64,000 bases of DNA from Mantis religiosa (lineage: Eukaryota > Arthropoda > Insecta > Mantodea > Mantidae). The position numbers and the translations under genes were made by a program. The first letter of the stretch is position 1, and each line of letters starts with the position of its first letter. This document shows, piece by piece, positions 41,321-51,747 of this stretch. Location of the stretch: assembly GCA_030765055.1 (NCBI GenBank), contig JAUKNK010000150.1, forward strand, positions 1,054,001 through 1,118,000. Direction: 5' to 3'. A model generated the notes under the pieces. The model made no database searches and had not been told where the DNA came from. It worked only from the letters and a program-made list of their open reading frames with translations.

Positions 41321-42353
41321 CTATATGATAGATTGTACAACATGAGTTAATGGTTTATAAGTGAATAATTTATCATGAATAATTAAACAGAATAATGAAG
41401 TTTGTGGAGGAAAATTTGATGATGCTTGAACTTCCAATCTGACGTTCACTGCTCCCGCCACTGTATCCTCAGGTTGATGACAGCAATCGATGACGAATAG
41501 CGGTGCATATTTCAGAAAGTTCATTCCGTTTCAAAAGAGGGTAATTCCCCTTACCGTAGTAGGATGACTGAAATTTAGAATATTGATCATACAGAGATGC
41601 GAATTTTGAATTGGTGAAATCCAAATTCATGTTGTGATAGGGGTAACATTCACTGTTGAGATAAAGTTTCAGATTAGTGATATTACAATGATCAAATAGA
41701 GAAGCATCCTTAGCGAGATGATTCAATCTGTCCACTTGTGCACCGACTATGACGAAACGTGGTTTCTCAAGTTTAGTAGTGGTTGCAATGTTCCATGTGA
41801 ATGCTTTAGTTTGGGGTACAGCAGGTTGAGTATGCAGGTCCAAGGTTCGAAATGCGACGTGTAGAGGTTTATCCGATTTGACGAGTTTAAGTTTAGCAAC
41901 TCGTTCAGAATCTGAGAGTCGGAGTACAGGAATCCTCCATCCGAGTCTAGTGAGTTGAATGGTTGTAGGATCGTTTCCAATTATACAATTATTAGAAGCC
42001 TTAGGTCTAATGAGAATAAGTTCAAGCTTGCTATTAAGTATGACTTCCTTGTAATCGTCAGCGAAACCCAGCAGCATCGATAGAGGAACGATAGCATTGA
42101 AGATACCATTCGATGTATTCACGATGTCTACCGCTCCTCCTGGATAGATCCTGCCATCGGGTTTAGTGAGAGTTCCTTCGATGTAGAGATAACTTCTACT
42201 AGGAAGCGTGCACAAATCCTCAGCTTGACATGGAATTCTAATCTCATCGTTCACATCGAGAGCTGAAGTGTTGTACGGTAGGAATACGTGTTCTTCCCCC
42301 TTACTGATCTTATCATCAAATGTCGGAATCCTGGTCACATCCAACACATCCAT
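41321..42353 (-). pseudogene. Double-jelly-roll major capsid-like protein, frameshifted
   Basis: The main frame (42353-41469, 294 codons) has capsid-family landmarks: LPSRSYLYIEG near the start, VPLSMLLGF, a LELILIRP strand, and the conserved stretch around LKLYLNSECYPYHNMNLDF with YGKGNYP after it. The C-terminal part (CLIIHDKLFTYKPL) lies in another frame at 41524-41321, so the gene is broken by a frameshift near 41500. Compared with my memory of the family, the segment between the first strand block and VPLSMLLGF is short, suggesting an internal deletion. It would form the hexon-like shell. In a genome it is an old, inactive copy. Confidence 0.7.
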
Positions 42354-42471
42354 TATAGAACTTTGAATCCTAAACCGGTGAGAAATCTTCGATTAGACGA
42401 TGTGATTAGGTTGCGGGTAGAAGATCGAATAGAGTTCGTTCTCGAGAGATGTTTTAATATAGCATCGTCTC

Positions 42472-43179
42472 TTAAAACTTATGCCCATTACGACGTATGT
42501 GCAATCGTACAGTGTTGGTTTCGTTTCTGAAATCTAACTTATCTCCGTTCTGGTCTACCACTCTAATGTCGAGATGATCAATGAAGTTTGTATCGATGAT
42601 TGGTATATATATAGGACTTGATGGTTCCTGCGAGATGTGATAACCTGGAGGTACCGACGGGGAAAATTCATACAGAGAATGACCACCCTTACCATTGATG
42701 AAAGATCCAGTGGCAAGACTGCACTCGATACATATAATGCCAACCTTGAATATGTTAACCAAATCATTAGACTCGGTCAGCACGTTCACCGAAACTCTCT
42801 GTTTAGAGGTGAAACCGAGAAGAGAAGCGATCGATCTCTCACGACTAAAGTCGATAATATAGGGGCATTGAATTTCTGATTTCATGGTGTTGTTATTAGC
42901 ACGTAGAATGAAATCATCACCGATGTCGAGAGCATCCTTGAGCAGGCGAGCGATATCATCCAATTCATAAGTACCCGGTGGAATCACTATACGCTCGACT
43001 TTACCATCGCGAACGTAATGGAATAGATTATTGCTCTCATCCACATTAGGAATTGAGTAAAAAGACTCGAAATTCAATAGAGCTATCTCGTAATGACTGT
43101 CTGGATCCAGATGTAGTGGTGGATTGAGAAATGTAGAGAAGCTGGTATCACTTCCACTCACGGTGATTGTGTAACTCAT
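42472..43179 (-). CDS. Penton/minor-capsid-like protein (235 aa)
   Basis: Intact minus-strand frame. N-terminal beta-rich segment (DSHYEIALLNFESFYSIPNV), then IPPGTYELDDIARLLKDAL, a pattern shared by the minor capsid (penton-like) proteins of Polinton/adintovirus elements in arthropods and cnidarians. The C-terminal half has YHISQEPSSPIYIPI and DHLDIRVVDQNGDKLDFRN. It is placed between protease and major capsid genes as expected for such clusters. The start has a TATA-like element 31 bp upstream. Assigned by recognition and context. Confidence 0.65.
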   Translation of the reverse strand: MSYTITVSGSDTSFSTFLNPPLHLDPDSHYEIALLNFESFYSIPNVDESNNLFHYVRDGKVERIVIPPGTYELDDIARLLKDALDIGDDFILRANNNTMKSEIQCPYIIDFSRERSIASLLGFTSKQRVSVNVLTESNDLVNIFKVGIICIECSLATGSFINGKGGHSLYEFSPSVPPGYHISQEPSSPIYIPIIDTNFIDHLDIRVVDQNGDKLDFRNETNTVRLHIRRNGHKF

Positions 43180-43209
43180 TTTGATAAATTACGAATGTAG
43201 CCAAGGTCG

Positions 43210-43216
43210 TTTTATA
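43210..43216 (-). promoter_or_regulatory. TATAAAA upstream of the penton-like gene
   Basis: On the minus strand TATAAAA overlaps the protease stop codon and lies 31 bp before the penton-like ATG. That distance suits a late viral-type promoter, although transcription start would then fall almost at the ATG. Confidence 0.35.
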
Positions 43217-43505
43217 AGAGAAACTGAAGGCACAGGTGACCACAAATAACGGAATCGAAATCTTGAAATCTCCTCGTATTATATAGGATCTTAACACCTG
43301 AAAGATATGTTTCTATCTCTTTCGGTGGTCTCAGATCACCGAAACTGTCAAAGTAGTATGCAACGTTACCATCCTTGCGTATAACAACCCAATGATTACC
43401 AGAATTATACGATGTATCCAAATTCACTACTATTCTCTCAGCGTATCGAGGATGTGAATATATGAACCAATTGGAGAATTTAATGTCATGACGGCGCGTG
43501 AGCAA
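43212..43505 (-). CDS. Adenain-like cysteine protease (family C5), 97 aa
   Basis: Cysteine protease of the adenovirus maturation type, which processes capsid precursors. Visible catalytic pattern: GNHWV (His38), YYFDSFGD (Asp53), the oxyanion Gln in RRFQ (Gln81) and ICGHLCL (Cys88). PPKEIETYL and ILYN also match the family. At 97 residues it lacks the usual N-terminal and C-terminal parts. The N-terminal side is cut where SINE-C begins at 43505, so it is probably truncated. Neighbours are capsid genes, as in adintovirus/Polinton clusters. Confidence 0.8.
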   Translation of the reverse strand: MLTRRHDIKFSNWFIYSHPRYAERIVVNLDTSYNSGNHWVVIRKDGNVAYYFDSFGDLRPPKEIETYLSGVKILYNTRRFQDFDSVICGHLCLQFLL

Positions 43506-43580
43506 CTGGACGGAAACCAGTAAATCCGTGGTTTAAATATCGGCCATGGCATTGAACTTTTCAGTTTGACTCTGTCTTAA
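43505..43580 (+). mobile_element. SINE-C fragment
   Basis: Contains GGACGGAAACCAGTAAATCC, the degenerate B box and GGCCATGGCATTGAAC shared with the copies at 55.7-56.0 kb. It directly abuts and truncates the viral protease. Confidence 0.65.
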
Positions 43581-46185
43581 ACGTAAGGTGCTTGTTATAT
43601 ACAACAAAACCATTTTCAATGGAAATTTTCCTCTAAGTCCAAACTGTGTTATATACCTCGCACCTAAGTAATTTTAAATGAGCTTCTGAAATACACAGCA
43701 AATGTCCTTAGGCAGAGATTTCACTATTCAGACTTTATTTCACATAATGAAATAAACAACTAATCCGCGCTGAAAATAACATCTTGTGCCTCAAACAGCT
43801 TTCAAGTTTCATTTCCAACTTCGTCACTTTCAAAAATTCCATTTTCCTTGCCTGCATATACTTCATCTCCTTGGACGAAGCTCAAAAATTGTTTGACAAG
43901 ATTTCTTTGCCTTGCCTCTGCATTAACAATTCCGTTTTCTCAGCCCCTCCGAAAGACTTTTCTTGAGAGTCAGTTGGAGATTCACAATCGCCAAGAAAGT
44001 CCGCCTAACTGATGTATGGGGCTAAAAGTAAACAAGAATCCAAGACAGACGCGGAATAAATTAACATCTCTGGGCGAGGGTTTTCGCTTACGACGGGGGT
44101 TTAATGAATACAGCCTTTGTCGCAGAAGGTCCGTCACATTTCTCTTGTTTATCTTCTAACGTCAATCGAACGCTGCCGCTCTGAAAGATTCGCTTTGGTA
44201 CATCAGCTTATGATTGAACGTCTTAGAAATAACATCAACTGGCAGCTGAAGCGATACAGAGTGCCATTATTTCAATTTATCACATGCATCAGGTAATATA
44301 TCTGTGAAAATAAAAAATCAGCAGTTTTCTTCTTCTTACTTGGAATTTGTTTAACCAAACATTATAAATATGAAATCTTGTGTGTTAATTTCACACAACC
44401 TTATGTACAAATTCTTAAACAAATATTCTTACACATGTTTATTCTTAGTTCGTGGTAATCAACGTAAACATTTATAGAAACAATTATATTCTATACTTAA
44501 TTCCAGATACAATAAGAGTATGGAAATACCGTATATTAAGCAATAATCAAATCTTCTTAGAGCTGGTTGTTAAGTGATGACTTTGAAATTCCGATCTCCT
44601 AGCATGACTCGAAGAAATAAAGAAATATAGGAGAAAACAATAAGATGTAATTTGGGAGAAGTATAAGAAACTGAAAGTTGAAACCAGTAACAAGAAAATG
44701 GTTAAATCCTACAAAAAAAATGTAATAGATATGAGATGTGTTTTTATTGTGATCTACCTTTCCTTGTGCAGTAAGATTCCTTCTGTCTCTTTGGTATAAC
44801 CATTTACGGAAAAGGAATTCATAATGAAGAGGACTTTAAAGGATATTCCCAGAAAATATAACATATGAGTTTCATTCGTCTTAAAGAAATCTTAAGCATG
44901 TGGCAGTTTAATCAAAAGCGCTACAGCCACTTTTCGGAAAAACGATACATTGGAAAAAAAATTTGCATATAATTTTTGGCTTGGGATGTTATTTTCTTTT
45001 AAATTTTCATTTCACATCCTTAGCAGGTGATGATGTTAAATATCAGTTCTGATGTTTACCAGACTTTTCGTTTTTTAATTATGTGTTTAAAAGTATACAC
45101 ACACAAACACATATACACACAGTACACACGTGTACAACACACAACGCATTTTCTAAAATAATCTAAGGCTTCACTTACAAGACATTCTCTACTGATTGTT
45201 GTACACAATATTCCTCAAAATGCCTATCTTACTGCGAATCGTAACAAATCGTCTGTAGCAATTGCTTAGTTATATTTTTCCTAGAAGGCAAAATGAGAAC
45301 CACTTAAATCTTTAAAGAGCGGTGGCTATTAGATGACATTTAAAGTCCACTCTCTTTGCCTCTTCCGGACTTTTAAAATAAAAAGATACGATCCCTTTGA
45401 GAAAAGTATACGTGCTGGAAAATTCAAACAAATAACATGGAACATATAGGAACTGTTTCATTCCAGAAACAATGTATTTGACAAAATTTGTGTGTTTTAA
45501 GGAGATCTAATACATTTTTTTTGTTCAGTAAGATTTTGTCTATCTCCTACGTTTTATACTAGTTGTACAGAAGTCGTTCAAAATAATGAGAACTTCTGAG
45601 GATATTTCCAGGACATTCAAGGTATACATTTCACTTCTCATGAAAATATTCTTATGTAGGTGATATTTTAATCAAATTCTTTATGGATATTTTTGATAAA
45701 ATTAACATTTTCATGTAAAGGGAAGTACGGTTTGGGGAATTTTCTTGAACATCTTCGTGTGCTATTCTAGGAAAATGCTGAACTTTAATACCAAGTTTGG
45801 TATACAACTGACCTTTTTATTTGACTTATTCTCACACACATACACAAAAAGATGTTTATGAAAATGCATTATTTTCTTTTTTCTTTTTTTCTTGTTTTTT
45901 ATTTTGATTCAGGGTGAATCAAAAATTTCCAGTGAAATTTTAGTGTAGAAGTTTTGGCTGATATGCAATACTTCCGCTACTTACAGTCTATAAATAGCAT
46001 AGAAACTAATATATTTGCTTTAGATTTAGATATTCTATATATTTCCAGCGTAATCTGAACGTTGAACTGTTGGGTACAATACAGTACCTCGGCAACTTAT
46101 ATGCATAGCAAACAAACTGAATATAGAAATAATCATTTCTTTCACACAAGCCATGTGTAGGCTAAGGTTTGAATGAGTAGATCAG
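43581..46185. repeat. No gene; AT-rich with family E repeats at about 44690-44960 and 45470-45830
   Basis: Two diverged copies of the AT-rich repeat share the order: GTAAGATT(T/C)..TCT block, AGGATATT(T/C)CCAG, ATGAAAATATTCTTA-like block, and (second copy) TGGGGAATTTTCTTGAAC and ATACCAAGTTTGGTAT. No coding sequence recognised. The GC-richer part at 43990-44250 has no ORF. Confidence 0.5.
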
Positions 46186-46236
46186 TAGGGTCAGACTGGA
46201 AAATTCAATGCCATAGTCGAGATTTGGACCACGGAT
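46186..46236 (-). mobile_element. SINE-C remnant
   Basis: Only the AAATTCAATGCCATAGTCG body block and the degenerate B-box region GATTTGGACCACGG remain. It ends where the 196-bp repeat starts. Confidence 0.6.
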
Positions 46237-46432
46237 CTGCATCGTTGCAATGGTCTCACGGAGCTCTAACGTATGCCAATGAAAACATTACAAGTTTCGT
46301 TTCTGGCATTTCCACTTGTTACTAAGTTAGTTCTATTCCTATACAAGTCCATGGACTTGTGTTGTTGTGCAAGTCACACAGGCAAGGCCAACAGAAGTTT
46401 CCCTCGCTTTGGTGCTGATGTATGGCGGTCAA
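46237..46432. repeat. 196-bp repeat, copy 2
   Basis: Partner of 6436-6631, differing at about three positions. Flanked by SINE-C remnant on the left and mariner sequence on the right. Confidence 0.8.
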
Positions 46433-47055
46433 GTGTAGAGGTTTCACAAAACTAGAAGATTTGGAAAAACGAGCAGTTATTAAATACTTCCATTTTAAAG
46501 GCTTAATATCTAAAGAAATTAAGAAGGAAATAGACAGTACATTCAAAGACTCTGCCACTTCATATGCCATTATTAAAAGCTGGGTTGCAGAGTTTACAAT
46601 GGGACATACAAGCACTAGTGTTGAGTCTCGCTCTGGATGTCCTGTGAAGTCACAACTCCAGAGATCATTGAAACAATTCATCGTTTAGTACTGGAAGGCT
46701 GCAGATTAACAGAGGCTGTAAACATATCAAAAGAACGTCAAGGTAATATTTTAAGTAGTGTTTTGAGTTTTTACAGGTTTGTGTAAGATGAGTGCTGCAT
46801 TTGTTGACACCTGCTCAAAAGTTGCAAAGAAACACTGTTTCTGTTAAGAATTTGGAGTTCTATCGTAAAAATCCAGTGAATTTTTGAGACTGCTTATTAC
46901 CATGGACGAAACTTGGATACATCACTACACTCCAGAAAGTAAATCACACTCAGAAGAGTGGATTGTGGCAGGTGAACCAACTCCAGAATGACAAAGTCAA
47001 TTTTGTCAGCTAACAAGCTTATGGCAAGTGGTTTCTGGGATGCACAGGGAATTAT
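46433..47055 (+). pseudogene. mariner transposase relic
   Basis: N-terminal frame has KYFHFKGLISKEIKKEIDS and YAIIKSWVAEFTMG, then SRSGCPV, the mariner DNA-binding domain. After several frame changes the D,D34D core appears as TMDETWIHHYTPESK, followed by the weakened VVSGMHREL region. Stops and frameshifts throughout; the second catalytic Asp region is lost near the junction with the LINE fragment at 47060. Confidence 0.8.
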
Positions 47056-47059
47056 TTTT

Positions 47060-47417
47060 AATGATTAAAATTAATTTTAGATTACTTGCGGAACATGATT
47101 ATTTGGCCAAACACTTACACAGAATAGGAATTTATACAGGTCCAAATTTTCCTCTGTGCAATAAAGAAGAGGAAATGACTGAAGAACATCTTCTAACCTG
47201 TGAAGTCCTACCTGCCGGACCCACTACACAGAAATATTAGAGAGCAAGAGAGCTAATGGCTTCATTGCCAAAGCCTAGCATTTGACAACAAAGAAGAGGA
47301 AATGACTGAAGGACATCATCTAACCTGTGAAGTCCTACCTGCTGGACCCACTACACAGAAATATTGGAGAGTAAGAGAGCTAATGGCTTCATTGCCAAAA
47401 CCTAGCATTTGACAACA
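47060..47417 (+). pseudogene. LINE ORF2 C-terminal fragment with 127-bp tandem duplication
   Basis: Reads LAEHDYLAKHLHRIGIYTG, then CNKEEEMTEEHLLTC, a zinc-knuckle-type end of an RNase H-bearing LINE ORF2. The last part with its 3' sequence occurs twice in tandem (47164-47290 and 47291-47417), differing at a few positions. A CAACAACTACAACAAC tail follows. Confidence 0.7.
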
Positions 47418-47890
47418 ACTACAACAACATACTGAATACATGTTTGAAGAATAGAAAAGGCAACTGAACAAAGTAGATACAGTTAGGTGTAGTAGTACTT
47501 GAACAATGTTGCAGTTTTGTATTAGTCTGTTCTTTAGTGTATACACGTAAAGAAGCCGGTATGGAATTCAAACATGTTTATCACCTCCCCCTGGAAATTC
47601 TAAACAGAACTACAAATGCCCACAACTCTGTGGTGTGGCATTAACGTTGTCTCTGTAGCCACCAGCAACAGCTATTAAATTGATGAAAGTGTATGCAAAT
47701 TTTACATTAATTTTTGTTCAAAGAATGGAAATCCCAAGCAAATTTACTTTCAGATTTCAATTGCATTAGTTTGTGACTGATCCACTAGGACCAGTTGATG
47801 ATGCATCCCTTGAGGCCAGTCATCTAGCATCCTCCAGTTCTAAATACAGAGGCCGACATAAGTATATATTTGTAATAATATATTTGTAAT
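47418..47890. other. No gene recognised
   Basis: Non-coding sequence between two LINE remnants. Confidence 0.4.
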
Positions 47891-49042
47891 AATTTGTAAT
47901 ATATTTGTAAATTCAGATATAACTAAATTTTGCTGTGTCTATCAAAAACTAATGGACTATCAGATCATGATGCACAAATTCTAAGGATTGATAAGATAAA
48001 TTTAAAACTCAAATCTAAATACACATATACAAATTATGGGGAAATAAATGAAAATACTCTGAATGAATTTAGTAAGAACCTTAAACTTGAATCTTGGAAA
48101 CAAAACTATGAGATTAATGGAACCAACAACAAATATAGTAGCTTTCTTCAATTCTTTAAAACTCACTTTGAATTTTCTTCCCATCTAAGTATAAAAAAAC
48201 ATTTAACTTCAAAAACAACAATTCTTGGATCACTTTAGGAATTAGAACCTCATGCAGGCGTAAAAGAGAACTATATGAGCAAGTTAGAGTCAGTCACAAT
48301 TTGTAATTAAAAAACTACTACAAAAAATATTGTAAACTTCTAAAGAAGGTAATAATAGCAGCTAGAGTATTGCATTATAATAAACTAACTCAGAACTCAG
48401 ACAATAAAATAAAAACTACTTGGAATATAATAAAAAATGTGATACGTAAACACTCATTAGAAAATTGCCCAATAACACTCAATGTTGACAATCATGAAAT
48501 TGCCAAACCTCTTGAAGTTGCAGAATTGTTTAATAAATTCTTTTTGGATGTAACAAAAAAATTAAATATTAATTATGGAAGTAAAGATGCTGCACTAGAA
48601 TTTCTGAGATTAAGTTTCACAAACTCTGTACCTACATTTAAAGTCAGTTTAACTACATCTACCGAAATAAATAAAATTATTGACTCTTTAAAAATGAAGA
48701 ATTCTTCCGGTTATGATGAAATAACTACAAAAATCTTAAAATCTTGCTCCTCACAAATTAGCATTTCCCTTAGTTATTTATGTAATGAATCTCTAAAGAC
48801 TGGTATTTTTCCTGACAGAATGAAATACTCAATTGTTAAACCTCTTTTCAAAACAGGCGAATTCAATAATGTTTCAAATTATAGACCAATATCTCTCTTG
48901 CCAATTTTTTCTAAAGTTCTTGAAAAAGCAATGTTCGCCAGACTGTATAAACACCTTGAATATAACAACATACTTGTCAGTGATCAGTTTGGATTCAGAG
49001 AGGGGATATCGACTAATAATGTAACTTACAAACTTACACATG

Positions 49043-49209
49043 CAGTCTAAGTATAAACTTGAAAGAAGCATAGGGACAGTGAAGCACAAATTAGCACAAG
49101 CTAATGTGAGTACCAGCTGATGATAAGAGCAAAAGCTCTTGAAACATGTTCTGTGAATAAACAGTGTGAGTGAAAAAATGTGTCAATATCTTCTCGATTC
49201 ACTTTTGTG
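49043..49209 (+). mobile_element. 167-bp insertion with hammerhead ribozyme motif
   Basis: Sits inside the LINE RT frame, flanked by CTTACACATG at 49033-49042 and 49210-49219, a 10-bp target duplication. Removing it restores the LINE reading frame. It carries a hammerhead motif closely related to those of the Penelope-like element at 50.8 kb. It is non-coding and probably derived from a Penelope pseudo-LTR. Confidence 0.75.
49112..49153 (+). ncRNA. Hammerhead ribozyme motif, type I-like
   Basis: CTGATGA (49117-49123), stem II AAGAGC-AAAA-GCTCTT, GAAA (49141-49144), then a palindromic short stem III ACATGT and TTC as the likely cleavage triplet. The flanking CAG and CTG can form stem I. Short-stem-III hammerheads of this kind are known in Penelope-like elements and are thought to work as dimers. 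Confidence 0.7.
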
Positions 49210-50870
49210 CTTACACATGAAGTGTTGACTGCCTTAAATGATAAAAGACATGTAGGTGGAATTTTTTGTGATCTAGCAAAGGCTTTTGATTGTGTTAATC
49301 ATGACATTCTTATAGCAAAACTGGAATTATATGGGCTAAAACTTGAACTTTTAAGATGGTTTGTATCATATCTAAATGAAAGAAAACAGAGCATTGAAGT
49401 AGCCGTCAGTGATATTGGTTATGAAAAACATACTTCGAACTGGAAAGTAGTAACTCATGGAGTACCCCAAGTCTCGTTGTTAGGACCTTTATTATTTCTG
49501 ATATATATAAATGACCTCTCACTTTATATAACGGACATTGCAAGTACAGTGCTTTTCGCTGATGACACTAGTGTCCTGGTGACCAGTACAAATTTAAACG
49601 AGAGTATAATTAAAATGAATTATGTTTTGAACTGTATGTCATGCTGGTTTAAAGTGAATGAATTATCTGTGAATTTAGACAAAACAAAAGTGGTCAAATT
49701 TATAACCTGTTGTACGTCACATACTCAAATAGAAATCGAGATTAATGATATGTTATTAGAAGAAATTGACAGCATAAAATTTCTGGGCCTTCAAGTGGAC
49801 GATGTTTAGATTGGAAAGCTCATATAAATTATATATTATCTAAACTCAGCTCTGCCTGTTATGCTATTCGAGAGCTGGCTAATGTGAGTTCTATTGACAC
49901 ACTTAAATTAGTATATTATGCATACCTTAACTCTATTATGAAATACGGAATATTATTTTGGGGCAACTCAGTAGAAAGTAAAAAAGTATTTCTTATGCAA
50001 GAGGTTATAAGAATCATAACTAATACCCACAACAGATGCTCCTGTAAAGATCTTTTTACAGGATTGAAGATATTAACGCTTCCTTGCATGTATATATACT
50101 CGATCCTAAAATTCTTTGTATGCAATCGTGCCATATTTGCAACAAATAATATAATTCACCGAATAAACACTAGACAAAAGTATAATATCCATTATCCCAG
50201 TGCTAAACTTTCTTGCTTCCTGAAAGGTGTGTATAATGAAACTATCAAAATATTTGGTACACTTCCTAATGTTCTTAAAGAAAAAATTGATAATTTTGGT
50301 GCTTTTAAAAATCCTGTTCAAAATCTTTTTATTGTGTTCAAGATTATCTGAATGACAGATTATCCTGATAATGCTTCTGTAGCTCTGTAAGTAGTATCTA
50401 ACTGTTTCAATGACAAATCATTACCAATGAATCTTTGATGCATGTTGAAAGTTTATTTTTAATGTATATGTATTTAAGAAATAACAAGAATGATATCCAT
50501 TGCAAAAGGGTTGACACATTCTGGCATAAGCTGAGTGAAAGCTGAATTAAAAAGTGTTTTATTTTGTATCATATATAATTATCCCTGCTTTGTTTTCCAT
50601 AATGTTGTTCATATTGCCTTAATACTATAATATGTGTCTTATGTTAACTTTTATACATATATATGCTATTAAACTTTATACCTCTGGAAATGTTCAATGT
50701 TCACAGCCTTTTCTGGCTACAAGTGAACCTACCGAACACAAATCAATCTAATCTAATCTATTTGAACATAAACATATTTCAATTTCTTTCTTGGAAGTGT
50801 TGAAAACAGTGTTGTTATGATAAATTAACTTTAAAGAGAGTCGATTAATGACACTAAACAACACTTACTT

Positions 50871-51740
50871 TTAAATTTTTCCGGAACATGTTTCTGAGGC
50901 TTTGCCTCTATCATCAGCTGGCCCTTGACTGGTTCTCATTGGTGTAGTTGATGATATTTTGTCACAGGTCTCCTCTGGTGGCAGTTCAAGGAACTTGCTG
51001 AACAAATCTTTCTGGGGGATGTCGAAATTGAATACTTTGTTCCTATTTTTTGAAATGAAGATTTGTTCCCATGTGGATAGTTCTTGTTTTCCTGATGTAT
51101 GTTTTAGTAGTTTTGGTTCTGGATTTATGTTGTGGTTTTTTCCCCAAAAATGTGTGGCAACTGCTGATTTTTCTAATTGTTTATATTTTATGTTTCTAAA
51201 GTGTTCCTTTGCTCTTTTTTCTAAATTTCTTTTGGTTATTCCAATATAAATTTGACTACAGTCATTGCATTCAATTTGATATATACCAGATTTTTTGTTA
51301 GATGGAATGGCATCTTTGATGTTTGAGCAAATTAGGTTTTTTAAGGAGAAATGGTTGACTGGTGCTAGTTGAATGTTTTGTTTTTTGAAGAATTTTTTGA
51401 ATTTATCATATGCCCATGGATGGTAAGTGAATTTTTTAAATATCATGTTAGTTTCTGTAGCTGAAAGGGTTGTGGTTTCCTTTAGTAGCATCTTCTTTTT
51501 TGCTAAGTTTACTTTTTTGTCCACTAATGATTTGGGAAAGTTATTTTTTTGTGCTATTTCAATTATTTTGTTGTATTCTGTTTTGTATTCTGCTGCTGAT
51601 TTCGACATTCCCCAGAAAGATTTGTTCAGCAAGTTCCTTGAACCGCCACCAGAGGAGACCTGTGACAAAATATGGTCAACTACACCAATGAGAACCAGTC
51701 GAGGGCCGGCTGATGATAAGAGGCAAAGCCTCAGAAACAT
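50871..51740 (-). pseudogene. Penelope-like GIY-YIG endonuclease region
   Basis: Minus-strand frame. Part from 51598 down encodes KSGIYQIECNDCSQIYIGIT with KRNLEKRAKEHFRNIKY, the GIY-YIG nuclease of Penelope-like polymerases with its CxxC insert. THFWGKNHNIN and WEQIFISKNRN follow. The upstream part of the open frame (51740-51600) is the reading of the inverted arm and is not natural protein. The C-terminus runs into the other arm. RT absent. Confidence 0.75.
50881..50922 (-). ncRNA. Hammerhead ribozyme motif in left arm
   Basis: In minus sense: CTGATGA (50917-50911), stem II GAGGC-AAA-GCCTC, GAAA, ACATGT and TTCCGG. Same layout as the right arm. The base before the core reads CAG instead of CGG, which would weaken stem I. 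Confidence 0.7.
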
Positions 51741-51747
51741 GTTCCGG
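51706..51747 (+). ncRNA. Hammerhead ribozyme motif in right arm
   Basis: CCGG precedes CTGATGA (51710-51716), then TAAGAGGC-AAA-GCCTCA stem II, GAAA (51734-51737), ACATGT and TTC followed by CGG. Stem I forms between the two CCGG copies, stem II is five G-C/A-U pairs, and stem III is the ACATGT palindrome. All core residues are present. Confidence 0.75.

Larger units (their letters stand above)
40140..43505. mobile_element. Endogenous adintovirus/Polinton-like segment
   Basis: A compact gene cluster unlike the surrounding transposons. Minus strand, from right to left: adenain-like protease, penton-like protein, major capsid-like protein. Plus strand: several small ORFs that converge on the capsid gene. 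These three minus-strand families occur together in adintoviruses and Polinton/Maverick elements. The family B polymerase, integrase and packaging ATPase are not in the window, and no terminal repeats are seen, so this is a fragment. The capsid gene is broken. A SINE-C fragment abuts the protease end at 43505. Confidence 0.8.
47890..50761 (+). pseudogene. CR1/Jockey-group LINE, ORF2 with RT, disrupted
   Basis: Starts within the end of the endonuclease (GLSDHDAQIL, 47950), then RT fingers (SSGYDEITTKILKSC, NYRPISLLPIFSKVLEK, DQFGFREG), the box FCDLAKAFDCVNHDIL, a GVPQVSLLGP box (altered from GVPQGS) and the catalytic FADDTSVLV near 49555. The C-terminal part (YYAYLNSIMKYGILFWGNS) matches the 4.0-4.4-kb fragment. 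Broken by stops, by a frame change near 49800 and by the 167-bp insertion at 49043-49209. The 3' end is an AATCTA repeat at 50745-50761. No RNase H. Confidence 0.85.
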
